NCBI RefSeq assembly: GCF_900184035.1 | Contig: NZ_FXWP01000013.1 | Span: 1 to 64,000, forward strand | Length of the DNA: 64,000 nucleotides | Reading direction: 5' to 3' | Source: Kosakonia pseudosacchari | GTDB lineage: Bacteria; Pseudomonadota; Gammaproteobacteria; Enterobacterales; Enterobacteriaceae | Part shown: in pieces, positions 40,000 through 51,764 of the stretch | Position numbering within the stretch: the first letter of the stretch is position 1 | How the letters are laid out: every line of letters begins with the position of its first letter | Program-made: the position numbers and the translations under genes | The notes under the pieces: generated by a model | The model's database searches: none | Told to the model about the DNA's origin: nothing | What the model saw: the letters and a program-made list of their open reading frames with translations, nothing else

Positions 40000-40028
40000 C
40001 TTGAAATTTCCTGCCAATATCCCCACTT
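40000..40028 (+). promoter_or_regulatory. Sigma-32 heat-shock promoter of htpG
   Basis: CTTGAAA (-35, 40000-40006), a 14-bp spacer, and CCCCACTT (-10, 40021-40028; consensus CCCCATnT). It lies 50 bp before the htpG start. Confidence 0.88.
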
Positions 40029-40078
40029 CTCCCTCAACGCATTTTTACCTTGTAAATGGCATTGTTGAGGTTTTCCCA

Positions 40079-41953
40079 ATGAAAGGACAAGAAACTCGCG
40101 GTTTTCAGTCTGAAGTGAAACAGCTTCTGCACTTGATGATTCATTCTCTTTATTCGAACAAAGAAATCTTCCTGCGTGAGCTTATCTCCAACGCCTCGGA
40201 TGCGGCGGATAAACTGCGTTTCCGCGCACTGTCCAAACCGGAACTGTACGAAGGCGATGGCGATCTGCATGTGCGCGTCTCCTTTGATAAAGAGAAGCGT
40301 ACGCTGACCATCGCTGATAACGGCATTGGTATGACGCGCGATGAAGTGATCGACCACCTGGGGACGATTGCAAAATCGGGTACCAAGGCGTTTCTGGAAT
40401 CAATGGGGTCCGATCAGGCGAAAGACAGCCAACTGATTGGTCAGTTCGGCGTCGGTTTCTATTCGGCATTCATCGTTGCCGATAAAGTGACCGTGCGCAC
40501 TCGCGCGGCGGGTGAAAGCGCTGAAAATGGCGTGTTCTGGGAATCCGAAGGCGCGGGCGAATACACCGTTGCCGATATCACCAAAGCCGATCGCGGTACT
40601 GAAATCATCCTGCACCTGCGTGAAGGGGAAGATGATTTCCTCAACGACTGGCGCGTACGCTCGATCATCAGCAAATATTCCGACCATATCGCCCTGCCAG
40701 TAGAGATCGAAAAACAGGAAGAGAAAGACGGCGAAACCGTGGTTTCCTGGGAAAAGATCAACAAAGCGCAGGCACTGTGGACGCGTAACAAAGCGGAAAT
40801 CAAAGACGACGAATACAACGAGTTCTACAAACATATCTCCCACGACTTTACCGATCCGCTGATCTGGAGCCACAACCGCGTGGAAGGTAAACAGGAGTAC
40901 ACCAGCCTGCTTTACATTCCGTCGCAGGCGCCGTGGGATATGTGGAACCGCGATCATAAACATGGCCTGAAACTCTACGTTCAGCGCGTGTTTATCATGG
41001 ACGAAGCCGAACAGTTCATGCCGAACTACCTGCGCTTTGTGCGCGGCCTGGTCGATTCTAACGACCTGCCGCTCAACGTTTCGCGTGAAATCCTGCAGGA
41101 CAGCAGCGTCACGCGCAGCCTGCGCACCGCGCTGACCAAACGCGTGCTGCAAATGCTGGAAAAACTGGCGAAAGATGACGCGGAAAAATACCAGACCTTC
41201 TGGCAACAGTTTGGCCTGGTGCTGAAAGAGGGCGCGGGCGAAGACCACGCGAACCTGGAAACCATCGCCAAACTGCTGCGCTTTGCCTCCACGCACAACG
41301 ACTCCTCCGCGCAAACTGTATCGCTGGAAGAGTATGTGTCGCGCATGAAAGAAGGGCAGGAAAAGATCTACTTCATCACCGCCGACAGCTACGCCGCGGC
41401 GAAGAGCAGCCCGCATCTGGAGTTGCTGCGTAAGAAAGGCATCGAAGTGCTGTTGCTTTCCGATCGCATTGACGAGTGGATGATGAGCTACCTGACCGAG
41501 TTCGACGGCAAGCCGTTCCAGTCTGTTGCCAAAGCTGACGCTTCGCTGGACAAACTGGCAGACGAAGTGGATGAAAGCGCAAAAGAAGCTGAAAAGGCGC
41601 TGGAACCGTTCGTTGAGCGCGTGAAATCCTTCCTCGGTGAGCGTGTGAAAGAGGTGCGTCTGACTCACCGTCTGACCGACACGCCAGCCGTGGTAGTGAC
41701 TGATGCCGACGAGATGAGCACCCAGATGGCGAAACTGTTCGCTGCGGCGGGCCAGAATGCGCCGGAAGTGAAATACATTTTCGAACTCAACCCGGATCAC
41801 GCCCTGGTGAAACGCGCGGCTGACACGCAGGACGAAAATCAGTTTAACGAATGGGTCGAATTGTTGCTGGATCAGGCGTTGTTCGCCGAACGCGGTACGC
41901 TGGAAGATCCGAACCAGTTTATTCGCCGAATGAACCAGTTGCTGGTGTCATAA
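40079..41953 (+). CDS. htpG: Hsp90 chaperone HtpG
   Basis: A 624-residue ATP-dependent chaperone, the same length as in E. coli. The N-terminal GHKL ATPase domain has [10 protein letters not shown] (about 36-45), DNGIGM (about 80-85) and [11 protein letters not shown] (about 121-131). The middle and C-terminal dimerisation domains follow. I chose [10 protein letters not shown]; the 26-codon upstream extension covers the sigma-32 promoter region. A perfect terminator follows the stop. Confidence 0.97.
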   Translation: MKGQETRGFQSEVKQLLHLMIHSLYSNKEIFLRELISNASDAADKLRFRALSKPELYEGDGDLHVRVSFDKEKRTLTIADNGIGMTRDEVIDHLGTIAKSGTKAFLESMGSDQAKDSQLIGQFGVGFYSAFIVADKVTVRTRAAGESAENGVFWESEGAGEYTVADITKADRGTEIILHLREGEDDFLNDWRVRSIISKYSDHIALPVEIEKQEEKDGETVVSWEKINKAQALWTRNKAEIKDDEYNEFYKHISHDFTDPLIWSHNRVEGKQEYTSLLYIPSQAPWDMWNRDHKHGLKLYVQRVFIMDEAEQFMPNYLRFVRGLVDSNDLPLNVSREILQDSSVTRSLRTALTKRVLQMLEKLAKDDAEKYQTFWQQFGLVLKEGAGEDHANLETIAKLLRFASTHNDSSAQTVSLEEYVSRMKEGQEKIYFITADSYAAAKSSPHLELLRKKGIEVLLLSDRIDEWMMSYLTEFDGKPFQSVAKADASLDKLADEVDESAKEAEKALEPFVERVKSFLGERVKEVRLTHRLTDTPAVVVTDADEMSTQMAKLFAAAGQNAPEVKYIFELNPDHALVKRAADTQDENQFNEWVELLLDQALFAERGTLEDPNQFIRRMNQLLVS

Positions 41954-41974
41954 GCAGACATCATCGATCAATTA

Positions 41975-41999
41975 GGGAGGCCTCAGGCCTCCCTTTTTT
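41975..41999 (+). terminator. Terminator of htpG
   Basis: Perfect 8-bp stem GGGAGGCC/GGCCTCCC with a TCA loop, followed by six Ts. Confidence 0.95.
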
Positions 42000-42154
42000 A
42001 TCTCTGTATCGCCGCATTTCCGGCTTGCCGATGTTACCGGGCACTTTCCTCTTTGACTCTCGTATCCCCTAAGAAAACGTATCATTAACCGTTTCAGCCG
42101 ATCCCGCTTCCTTGAGCGCTGGTCGTTCTGGTGGTATCTTTTAGCGCTTTTTGA

Positions 42155-42832
<678 letters not shown>

Positions 42833-42841
42833 TCGCGCCCG

Positions 42842-42871
42842 CTCACCCGGAATCTCCGGGTGAGAATTTTT
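42842..42871 (+). terminator. Terminator of adk
   Basis: Perfect 10-bp stem CTCACCCGGA/TCCGGGTGAG with an ATC loop, followed by AATTTTT. Confidence 0.95.
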
Positions 42872-42956
42872 CTCATCTTACCTATCACAGCAATGGGTTT
42901 CGTTTAACCGCTTTTACGCTACAATTACCAACCATTCAAAAGGTTAAGAGGCGTGA

Positions 42957-43919
42957 ATGAGTCAGGCGAAAACCGGCATCCTGCTTGCCAATCTGGGCAC
43001 TCCCGATGCTCCTACTCCCGGGGCAGTGAAACGCTATCTGCGGCAATTTTTAAGTGATAAACGCGTGGTCGACACGCCGCGTTTATTGTGGTGGCCGCTA
43101 CTGCGCGGCGTGATCCTGCCCATTCGTTCTCCCCGCGTCGCCAAACTCTATCAATCTGTCTGGATGGATGAAGGCTCGCCGTTAATGGTTTACAGCCGCA
43201 GGCAGCAGCGAGCGCTGGCGGCGCGTTTGCCGGACGTGCCGGTGGTGCTTGGCATGAGTTACGGTTCGCCGTCGCTGGAAAGCGCGGTCGATGAACTGCT
43301 GGCGCATGAAGTCGAGCATATTGTGGTGCTGTCGCTCTACCCGCAATACTCTTGTTCCACCGTTGCCGCCGTGTGGGACGAGCTGGCGCGCATTCTGGCG
43401 AAAAAGCGCCATATTCCGGGCATCTCGTTTATTCGCGACTACGCCGACAACGCGGATTACATCACGGCGCTCGCCAACAGCGTGCGTGCCTCGTTTGCGC
43501 AGCATGGCGAGCCGGATTTACTGCTGCTCTCTTACCACGGTATTCCCCAGCGTTATGCGGCAGAAGGGGATGATTACCCGCAGCGCTGTCGCGATACGAC
43601 GCGCGAGCTGGTTTCCGCGCTCGATTTACCACCGGAAAAAGTGATGATGACGTTCCAGTCACGCTTTGGCCGCGAGCCGTGGTTAACGCCTTACACGGAT
43701 GAAACGCTGAAGATGCTCGGTGAGAAAGGTGTGAAGCATATTCAAGTGATGTCGCCGGGTTTTGCCGCCGACTGCCTGGAAACGCTGGAAGAGATCGCCG
43801 TGCAAAACCGCGAATTCTTTCTTGAGGCTGGTGGCGAAAAATATGAGTACATTCCGGCGCTTAATGATTCTCCTGAACATATTGAGATGATGGTCAATCT
43901 GACGGCCAAATATCGCTGA
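42957..43919 (+). CDS. hemH: Ferrochelatase HemH
   Basis: Inserts Fe(II) into protoporphyrin IX, the last haem step. The 320-residue product has the active-site region [12 protein letters not shown] with the metal-site His at about 194, and the Glu-containing [15 protein letters not shown] at about 263-277. It matches E. coli HemH. AGGTTAAGAGGCGTG lies upstream of the ATG. Confidence 0.96.
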   Translation: MSQAKTGILLANLGTPDAPTPGAVKRYLRQFLSDKRVVDTPRLLWWPLLRGVILPIRSPRVAKLYQSVWMDEGSPLMVYSRRQQRALAARLPDVPVVLGMSYGSPSLESAVDELLAHEVEHIVVLSLYPQYSCSTVAAVWDELARILAKKRHIPGISFIRDYADNADYITALANSVRASFAQHGEPDLLLLSYHGIPQRYAAEGDDYPQRCRDTTRELVSALDLPPEKVMMTFQSRFGREPWLTPYTDETLKMLGEKGVKHIQVMSPGFAADCLETLEEIAVQNREFFLEAGGEKYEYIPALNDSPEHIEMMVNLTAKYR

Positions 43920-43927
43920 TCGCGGCG

Positions 43928-43959
43928 CGGGCTGAGAGTGTGTTAACATTCTCAGCCCG
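43928..43959. terminator. Hairpin after hemH
   Basis: A 10-bp stem CGGGCTGAGA/TCTCAGCCCG with a 12-base loop lies between hemH and gsk. No T run follows, so it may be a weak terminator or an mRNA stabiliser. Confidence 0.5.
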
Positions 43960-43982
43960 AATGTATAGCGCTTATTACAATC

Positions 43983-45287
43983 ATGAAATTTCCCGGTAAA
44001 CGTAAATCCAAACACTATTTCCCCGTTAATGCCCGCGACCCGCTATTACAGCAAATTCAGCCCGAGAGCGAATCCGGTACGTGTTGGGTTGTCGGTATCG
44101 ATCAGACGCTGGTGGATATCGAGGCGAAAGTGGATGATGCGTTTATTACCCGTTACGGCCTCAGTGCTGGTCATTCGCTGGTGATCGCCGACGATATCGC
44201 CGAAGCGCTCTATCAGGAACTGGTCAGTAACGATTTGATCACCCACCAGTTCGCGGGTGGCACTATTGGCAACACCATGCACAACTACTCGGTGCTGGCG
44301 GATGACCGCTCGGTGCTGCTTGGCGTGATGTGCGACAACGTGAAAATCGGCAGTTATGCCTATCGCTACCTGTGTAACACCTCCAGCCGTACCGATCTCA
44401 ACTACTTGCAAGGCGTGGATGGCGCGATTGGTCGCTGTTTCACGCTGATTAGCGACAGCGGTGAGCGCACCTTCGCCATCAGCCCTGGCCATATGAACCA
44501 GTTGCGCCCGGAGAACATCCCGGAAGCGGTCATCGCCGGGGCGTCCGCGCTGGTGCTTTCCTCTTACCTGGTGCGCTGCAATCCCGGCGAGCCGATGCCG
44601 GAAGCGACCATGCAGGCGGTAGCCTATGCCAAAAAACACAACGTGCCGGTGGTGCTGACTCTCGGTACCAAATATGTGATTGCCGATAACCCGCAGTGGT
44701 GGCGCGATTTCCTCAAAGAGAATGTTTCGATTCTGGCAATGAATGAAGAGGAAGGCCACGCGCTGACCGGCGAAAGCGATCCGCTGCTGGCGGCCGATAA
44801 AGCGCTGGATTGGGTGGATCTCGTCCTGTGCACCGCAGGCCCAATTGGTCTGTATATGGCCGGTTTCACCGAAGAGGAAGCGAAGCGTAAAACGCAGCAT
44901 CCGCTGCTGCCGGGTGCGATTGCCGAATTCAACCAGTACGAGTTCAGCCGTGCGCTGCGCCACAAAGATTGTGAACATCCGCTGCGCATTTACTCGCACA
45001 TTGCGCCGTACATGGGCGGGCCGGAAAAAATCATGAATACCAACGGCGCGGGCGATGGCGCGCTGGCGGCGTTGCTGCATGACATCACCGCCAACAACTA
45101 TCACCGCACCAACGTGCCGAACTCCAGCAAGCACAAATTCAACTGGTTGACGTACTCTTCGCTGGCGCAGGTGTGCAAATATGCTAACCGCGTCAGTTAC
45201 CAGGTGCTGAACCAGCACTCACCGCGTTTAACGCGTGGTCTGCCAGAGCGTGAAGATAGCCTTGAAGAGGCGTACTGGGAACGGTGA
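43983..45287 (+). CDS. gsk: Inosine-guanosine kinase Gsk
   Basis: Phosphorylates inosine and guanosine to IMP and GMP in purine salvage. The 434-residue PfkB-family protein has the C-terminal signature with catalytic Asp (TNGAGDGALAALLHD, about 354-368). It is nearly identical to E. coli Gsk. The E. coli gene aes, between hemH and gsk, is absent here. Confidence 0.95.
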   Translation: MKFPGKRKSKHYFPVNARDPLLQQIQPESESGTCWVVGIDQTLVDIEAKVDDAFITRYGLSAGHSLVIADDIAEALYQELVSNDLITHQFAGGTIGNTMHNYSVLADDRSVLLGVMCDNVKIGSYAYRYLCNTSSRTDLNYLQGVDGAIGRCFTLISDSGERTFAISPGHMNQLRPENIPEAVIAGASALVLSSYLVRCNPGEPMPEATMQAVAYAKKHNVPVVLTLGTKYVIADNPQWWRDFLKENVSILAMNEEEGHALTGESDPLLAADKALDWVDLVLCTAGPIGLYMAGFTEEEAKRKTQHPLLPGAIAEFNQYEFSRALRHKDCEHPLRIYSHIAPYMGGPEKIMNTNGAGDGALAALLHDITANNYHRTNVPNSSKHKFNWLTYSSLAQVCKYANRVSYQVLNQHSPRLTRGLPEREDSLEEAYWER

Positions 45288-45330
45288 GGTGAGTGCCCGA
45301 CGAAGCCGGGCAGACAAGCCGATGAGACAA

Positions 45331-45363
45331 GGCCGGGGCAGCGTAAGCACTCCGGCCTTTTTT
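45331..45363. terminator. Bidirectional terminator between gsk and ybaL
   Basis: GGCCGG and CCGGCC pair across a structured loop (GCGTAAGC can form an inner turn), followed by seven Ts on the plus strand; the ybaL stop lies 2 bases on. Confidence 0.8.
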
Positions 45364-45365
45364 GA

Positions 45366-47042
45366 TTAGCCCGTTACCGCTTCTTCAACCTGCGGTTTTC
45401 CCAGCAGTGTCAGCATGGTATTGGCGATTTCCCGCTCGCCCATAACAACCTGATTCGCGCCACGTTCGGTGATGTAATCCACTTCATCGTCGTAGTGCGC
45501 GCGGGCGATAATTTCAATATTCGGGCACTTCTCACGCGCGGTGGCGACAATCTCCCCGGCTTCGTAACCGTTCGGAATAGTGAGTAACAACCAGCGGGCG
45601 CAATCGAGATGCGCCAGATTCATGATCTCTTCGTTCGCCGCATTGCCCAGCACCGCCCGTATACCGCGCTCACGCAGTTCATCCACGCGAGTACGTGAAG
45701 TTTCAATCACCACCAGTGGGATGCCCTGCGCCATCAGCTTTTCACCCAGCAGGCTGCCGACGCGGCCAAAGCCCACCAGCAGCGCGTGGTTGCAGATATC
45801 CACCGGGATCTGTTTCTCCTCTTCGATGGCCTCTTCCAGCGTTTGCTCTTCCAGCGTCTCGGTTTTGTCGAGGTATTTTTCCAGCAGGGTAAACAGCACC
45901 GGGTTGAGCATAATCGACAGGATAGCGCCCGCCAGTACCAGATTTTGTCCGGCCTGCGGCAGCAGGTTCAGCGACATGCCGAGGCCCGCCAGAATAAAGG
46001 CGAACTCACCGATCTGCGCAAGGCTTGCGGCGATGGTCAGCGCGGTGCGCGGCGAGTGGCCAAACATGCGCACCAGCAGGAACGCGGCGACAGATTTACC
46101 AAAGATGATGATCGCCAGCGTAGCAAGCACCGCCAGCGGCTGCTCAATGAGTACCAGCGGATCAAACAGCATACCGACGGAGACAAAGAACAGCACCGCA
46201 AACGCGTCGCGCAGCGGCAGCGTATCGTGCGCCGCACGGTGACTCAGCTCGGATTCGTTCAGCACCATCCCGGCGAAGAACGCACCCAGCGCAAACGAAA
46301 CATCAAACAGCTCCACCGCGCCAAAAGCGATACCGAGCGCCAGCGCCAGTACGGAGAGCGTAAACAGCTCGCGTGAACCGGTCGCCGCGCTGCGCGCCAT
46401 GATCCACGGCACCAGGCGGCGGCCAACCAGCATCATGATGGCGATAAAGGCCACCACTTTACCGATGGTGATGCCCATATCCACCGCCAGCGACGCCAGA
46501 CCGACATCGCCTTTTTCCACCATTCCGGCGACGGCGGGCAGCAACACCAGCGTTAGCACCATCACCAGATCTTCCACAATCAGCCAGCCGATGGCGATTT
46601 GCCCGCGCTGGCTGTCGATAAGCTGTCGCTCCTCAAGCGCGCGCAGCAGCACCACGGTACTGGCGGTGGAGAGGCAAAGCCCAAAGACGATGCCGGTCAT
46701 CAGGGACCAATCCAGCATTGCGGAAAGCGCCATACCCAGCAGCGTCGCAACAGCAATCTGCGCGATCGCACCGGGAATGGCGATGGACTTTACCGCCATC
46801 AGATCCTTCAAAGAGAAATGCAGCCCAACACCGAACATCAGCAAAATCACGCCCAGCTCCGCAAGCTCAGGCGCGAGTTGGGTATCGGCGACAAAACCCG
46901 GCGTAAACGGCCCGGACAATACACCCGCTAACAGGTAGCCCACCAGTGGCGAAATACGCAGTTTATTGGCAAGCATGCCGAGGATAAAAGCGAGCACAAG
47001 GCCGCCGACAATGGTGGTGATAAGCGGTGTGGCGTGATGCAT
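45366..47042 (-). CDS. ybaL: Kef-type cation/proton antiporter YbaL
   Basis: A 558-residue CPA2-family transporter, as long as E. coli YbaL. About twelve membrane spans (7-385) are followed by a TrkA-N (RCK) nucleotide-binding domain (about 415-530; HALLVGFGRVGSLLGEKL). Its physiological ion is unsettled. AAAGGAG precedes the chosen ATG (MHHATPL), so the 16-codon extension is not used. It converges on gsk. Confidence 0.94.
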   Translation of the reverse strand: MHHATPLITTIVGGLVLAFILGMLANKLRISPLVGYLLAGVLSGPFTPGFVADTQLAPELAELGVILLMFGVGLHFSLKDLMAVKSIAIPGAIAQIAVATLLGMALSAMLDWSLMTGIVFGLCLSTASTVVLLRALEERQLIDSQRGQIAIGWLIVEDLVMVLTLVLLPAVAGMVEKGDVGLASLAVDMGITIGKVVAFIAIMMLVGRRLVPWIMARSAATGSRELFTLSVLALALGIAFGAVELFDVSFALGAFFAGMVLNESELSHRAAHDTLPLRDAFAVLFFVSVGMLFDPLVLIEQPLAVLATLAIIIFGKSVAAFLLVRMFGHSPRTALTIAASLAQIGEFAFILAGLGMSLNLLPQAGQNLVLAGAILSIMLNPVLFTLLEKYLDKTETLEEQTLEEAIEEEKQIPVDICNHALLVGFGRVGSLLGEKLMAQGIPLVVIETSRTRVDELRERGIRAVLGNAANEEIMNLAHLDCARWLLLTIPNGYEAGEIVATAREKCPNIEIIARAHYDDEVDYITERGANQVVMGEREIANTMLTLLGKPQVEEAVTG

Positions 47043-47240
47043 TCCGTCTCCTTTCGTTGATGCGTGGATCCCGCGGTTAAAAACCGACAACTGCGTTACA
47101 GTTTATGACAATTTTCGCTACTATGTTTATGAATAATTGTTGAATTATGAAGAAAACAGCAATTTAGCTGAAAAAAGATAGCCAGCGGGGTATCCGTAAC
47201 AGAAATCACGCGCCAGGCGCAGGCAGGCAAGAGAAAGCAG

Positions 47241-47263
47241 CGGCCAAAGTATGACTTTGGCCG
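47241..47263 (-). terminator. Terminator of fsr
   Basis: A 10-bp stem CGGCCAAAGT/ACTTTGGCCG with a 3-base loop lies 8 bases after the fsr stop. On the minus strand it is followed by CTGCTTTCTCTTG. Confidence 0.75.
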
Positions 47264-47271
47264 TGAGGAAA

Positions 47272-48471
47272 TCAGTGTTGCGGGCGGTTATCGGGCAGGA
47301 ATATGGTCAGGATCCCGAGTAATGGCAGGAAAGCACATATTTTATAGACCAATTCGATACTGGTATGATCGGCAACCAGCCCTAATACTGCTGCGCCAAG
47401 GCCACCCATCCCGAAAGCAAAACCAAAAAACAGCCCGGAAACCATGCCGATACGACCGGGTAATAGCTCCTGCGCATAGACCAGAATGGCTGAAAAGGCG
47501 GAGGCGAGCACAAAACCAATAATCACCGTTAAAATCCCGGTCCAGAAGAGCGTGGCGTAGGGTAAAAGTAGGGTAAACGGCGCGACGCCGAGGATAGAGC
47601 CCCAAATCACATATTTTCTCCCTATCTTATCGCCCAGTGGCCCGCCAATGACCGTACCTGCCGCGACCGCGAACAGGAAGATAAACAGATGCATCTGAGC
47701 GTTTTGCACCGGCAAATCAAACTTTTGCATTAAATAAAAGGTGAAATAGCTACTAATGCTCGCCATATAGAAGTATTTCGAGAAAATCAGGATCAGCAGC
47801 ACGCAAACCGCCAGCACCACTTTGTTGCGCGGCAGCGGATTGATCACGGCAACGGGTTTTTTACCTTTATTCACCCGGTGTTGAGCGGCGTACCAGCGGC
47901 TTACCTGCATCAGCACAATAATCGCCAGCAGGGCAGCCAGCACAAACCAGGCAACATTGCCTTTGCCGTAAGGCGCGATGATCACCGCCGCCAGCAATGG
48001 CCCAAGCGAGGCACCAAAGTTGCCGCCGACCTGAAAGATGGATTGCGCCAGCCCGTGACGTCCGCCAGACGCCATACGCGCCACGCGGGACGATTCCGGG
48101 TGGAAAACCGATGACCCCGTTCCCACCAGCGCGGCAGCAATCAGCACGGTGGTAAAATTCCCCGCCATTGCCAGCAGTACCAGCCCGCTTAAGGTGAAAC
48201 ACATGCCAACAGGTAGCGACCACGGCATTGGGTGTTTATCGGTTAAATAACCAACCACCGGCTGGAGCAGCGAGGAGGCGACCTGGAAGGTCAGCGTGAT
48301 AAAGCCAATCTGCACAAACGACAGGGAAAAATCGGCCTGCAGTAGCGGATAAATCGCCAGCAACAGAGACTGAATCATATCGTTAAGCAGATGCGAGAGG
48401 CTGATAGCGCCAAGAATACCGAACGAGGTGCGCGCAGCAGGCGATGTCTGCGACGTTTCACTGATTGCCAT
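47272..48471 (-). CDS. fsr: Fosmidomycin resistance efflux protein Fsr
   Basis: A 399-residue major facilitator of twelve spans, close to E. coli Fsr (406 residues; the N-terminus is shorter here). It confers fosmidomycin resistance when overexpressed. The conserved ARTSFGILGAISLSHLLNDM is at about 14-33 and GSSVFHPESSRVARMASG at about 123-140. The ATG giving MAISETSQ was chosen. The ribosome site is weak. Confidence 0.93.
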   Translation of the reverse strand: MAISETSQTSPAARTSFGILGAISLSHLLNDMIQSLLLAIYPLLQADFSLSFVQIGFITLTFQVASSLLQPVVGYLTDKHPMPWSLPVGMCFTLSGLVLLAMAGNFTTVLIAAALVGTGSSVFHPESSRVARMASGGRHGLAQSIFQVGGNFGASLGPLLAAVIIAPYGKGNVAWFVLAALLAIIVLMQVSRWYAAQHRVNKGKKPVAVINPLPRNKVVLAVCVLLILIFSKYFYMASISSYFTFYLMQKFDLPVQNAQMHLFIFLFAVAAGTVIGGPLGDKIGRKYVIWGSILGVAPFTLLLPYATLFWTGILTVIIGFVLASAFSAILVYAQELLPGRIGMVSGLFFGFAFGMGGLGAAVLGLVADHTSIELVYKICAFLPLLGILTIFLPDNRPQH

Positions 48472-48641
48472 AAATACCACGTATGTTGTCAGAAGAGGTT
48501 AAGGATACAGCACGGTAATGATTCTCTGATTACCATACCTTTGCCGAAAGTTTGAAGGAAGTTGCGATTCTGAATAGATATTTGTCTATTATTTGCAGGC
48601 GCTGTAATTTCTCAGTTTATCAATGGGTCAGGGAGGGAAGC

Positions 48642-50294
48642 ATGAGATTGTTAAAGAAGAGCATTACGCTGGGGCTGCTGGCGGCGATGGGGTTAGCAAG
48701 CTGGCAGGTACAGGCTTACGAGCAGGATAAAACCTATAACATCACCATCCTGCATACCAACGATCATCACGGTCATTTCTGGCGCAGCGATTACGGCGAA
48801 TATGGTTTATCGGCGCAGAAAACGCTGGTTGATGGCATTCGCAAAGAGGTGGCGGCCGAAGGCGGTAGCGTGTTGCTGCTTTCCGGCGGTGATATCAACA
48901 CCGGGGTGCCGGAATCGGATTTACAGGATGCCGAACCCGATTTTCGCGGCATGAACCTGATTGGCTACGATGCGATGGCCGTGGGCAACCATGAGTTCGA
49001 CAACCCGCTCAGCGTGCTGCGCCAGCAGGAAAAATGGGCTAAGTTCCCGTTCCTTTCCGCCAACATTTACCAGAAAAGCACCGGCGAGCGCCTCTTTAAG
49101 CCGTGGATGATATTCAATCGCCAGGGGCTGAAAATTGCCGTTATCGGGTTAACCACCGACGACACGGCAAAAATCGGCAACCCGGAGTTTTTCACCGATA
49201 TCGAATTCCGTAAACCGGCCGATGAAGCGAAGCTGGTGATTTCTGAGCTGAACCAGAACGAAAAACCGGATGTGATTCTGGCGACAACGCACATGGGGCA
49301 TTACGACAACGGTGAGCACGGCTCGAATGCGCCAGGCGATGTTGAGATGGCGCGCAGCCTGCCAAAAGGGGCGCTGGCAATGATTGTGGGTGGTCACTCA
49401 CAAGATCCGGTCTGCATGGCGTCTGAAAATAAAAAACAGGTCGATTATGTGCCAGGCACGCCGTGCGCGCCGGATCAGCAAAACGGCATCTGGATTGTGC
49501 AGGCGCATGAGTGGGGCAAATATGTCGGACGCGCGGATTTCCAGTTCCGTAACGGCGAGATGAAACTGGTGCGTTACCAGTTGATTCCGGTCAACCTGAA
49601 GAAGAAAGTCACCTACGACAACGGCAAAAGTGAGCGCGTACTCTACACCCCGGAAATTGCCGAAAACCCGCAGATGCTCTCCCTGTTAACGCCGTTCCAG
49701 AACAAAGGCAAAGCGCAGTTAGAGGTGAAAATCGGTAACGCGAATGGTCACCTGGAGGGCGATCGCAGCAAAGTGCGTTTCGTGCAAACCAACCTCGCGC
49801 ATGTCATCCTCGCCGCGCAAATGGCGCGTACCGGCGCGGATCTGGCGGTGATGAGCGGCGGCGGCGTGCGTGACTCTATCGAGGCGGGTGACATCACCTA
49901 CAAAGATGTGCTGAAAGTGCAACCGTTCGGCAATACGGTGGTGTATGTGAATCTGACCGGGAAAGAGCTGACGGATTACCTCACCGCGGTGGCGCAGATG
50001 AAGCCGGATTCCGGCGCGTATCCGCAGTTTGCCAACGTCAGTTTTGTGGCGAAAGGCGGCAAGCTAAATGATCTGAAAATCAAAGGGGAACCGGTCGATC
50101 CGGTGAAAAGCTACCGTCTGGCGACGCTCAGTTTTAACGCCACCGGCGGGGATGGCTATCCGCGTCTGGATAATAAAGCAGGCTACGTGAATACCGGCTT
50201 TATTGACGCTGAAGTGCTGAAAGAGTACATCCAGAAAAACTCACCGCTGGATGTGAATGCTTACGAACCCAAAGGGGAGGTGAGCTGGCAGTAG
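48642..50294 (+). CDS. ushA: UDP-sugar hydrolase/5'-nucleotidase UshA
   Basis: A periplasmic enzyme that degrades UDP-glucose and nucleotides to nucleosides. The 550-residue product has a Sec signal peptide (about 1-25, ending VQA). The metallophosphoesterase domain carries HTNDHHGHFW (about 39-48), GGDIN and GNHEFD. The nucleotide-specificity domain follows. GGGAGGGAAGC precedes the ATG. The stop sits in a small hairpin (50284-50299). Confidence 0.96.
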   Translation: MRLLKKSITLGLLAAMGLASWQVQAYEQDKTYNITILHTNDHHGHFWRSDYGEYGLSAQKTLVDGIRKEVAAEGGSVLLLSGGDINTGVPESDLQDAEPDFRGMNLIGYDAMAVGNHEFDNPLSVLRQQEKWAKFPFLSANIYQKSTGERLFKPWMIFNRQGLKIAVIGLTTDDTAKIGNPEFFTDIEFRKPADEAKLVISELNQNEKPDVILATTHMGHYDNGEHGSNAPGDVEMARSLPKGALAMIVGGHSQDPVCMASENKKQVDYVPGTPCAPDQQNGIWIVQAHEWGKYVGRADFQFRNGEMKLVRYQLIPVNLKKKVTYDNGKSERVLYTPEIAENPQMLSLLTPFQNKGKAQLEVKIGNANGHLEGDRSKVRFVQTNLAHVILAAQMARTGADLAVMSGGGVRDSIEAGDITYKDVLKVQPFGNTVVYVNLTGKELTDYLTAVAQMKPDSGAYPQFANVSFVAKGGKLNDLKIKGEPVDPVKSYRLATLSFNATGGDGYPRLDNKAGYVNTGFIDAEVLKEYIQKNSPLDVNAYEPKGEVSWQ

Positions 50295-50299
50295 CCAGC
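50284..50299. terminator. Small hairpin at the ushA stop
   Basis: GCTGGC/GCCAGC with AGTA loop overlaps the ushA stop, ahead of convergent ybaK. It has no T run and is a weak candidate. Confidence 0.4.
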
Positions 50300-50309
50300 T
50301 CCTCATCCG

Positions 50310-51678
<1,369 letters not shown>

Positions 51679-51733
51679 ACGCGCTTCCTGAGTGAAAAAT
51701 CTCATGCTAGCGCGCACGGCCAGAAGGTGCAAA

Positions 51734-51755
51734 CCCCGCCGGATAAACGGCGGGG
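51734..51755 (-). terminator. Terminator of copA
   Basis: Perfect 8-bp stem CCCCGCCG/CGGCGGGG with a 6-base loop just past the copA stop; the minus strand continues TTTGCACCTTCTGG. Confidence 0.78.
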
Positions 51756-51764
51756 GTGTGGCAT

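Noticed and set aside
40400..41800. 466-residue open frame on the minus strand opposite htpG
   Set aside because: Shadow of the conserved htpG gene: no ribosome site, His/Arg/Phe-rich composition typical of antisense frames.
44046..45218. 390-residue open frame on the minus strand opposite gsk
   Set aside because: Shadow frame, His/Arg/Gln-rich, no recognisable domain or ribosome site.
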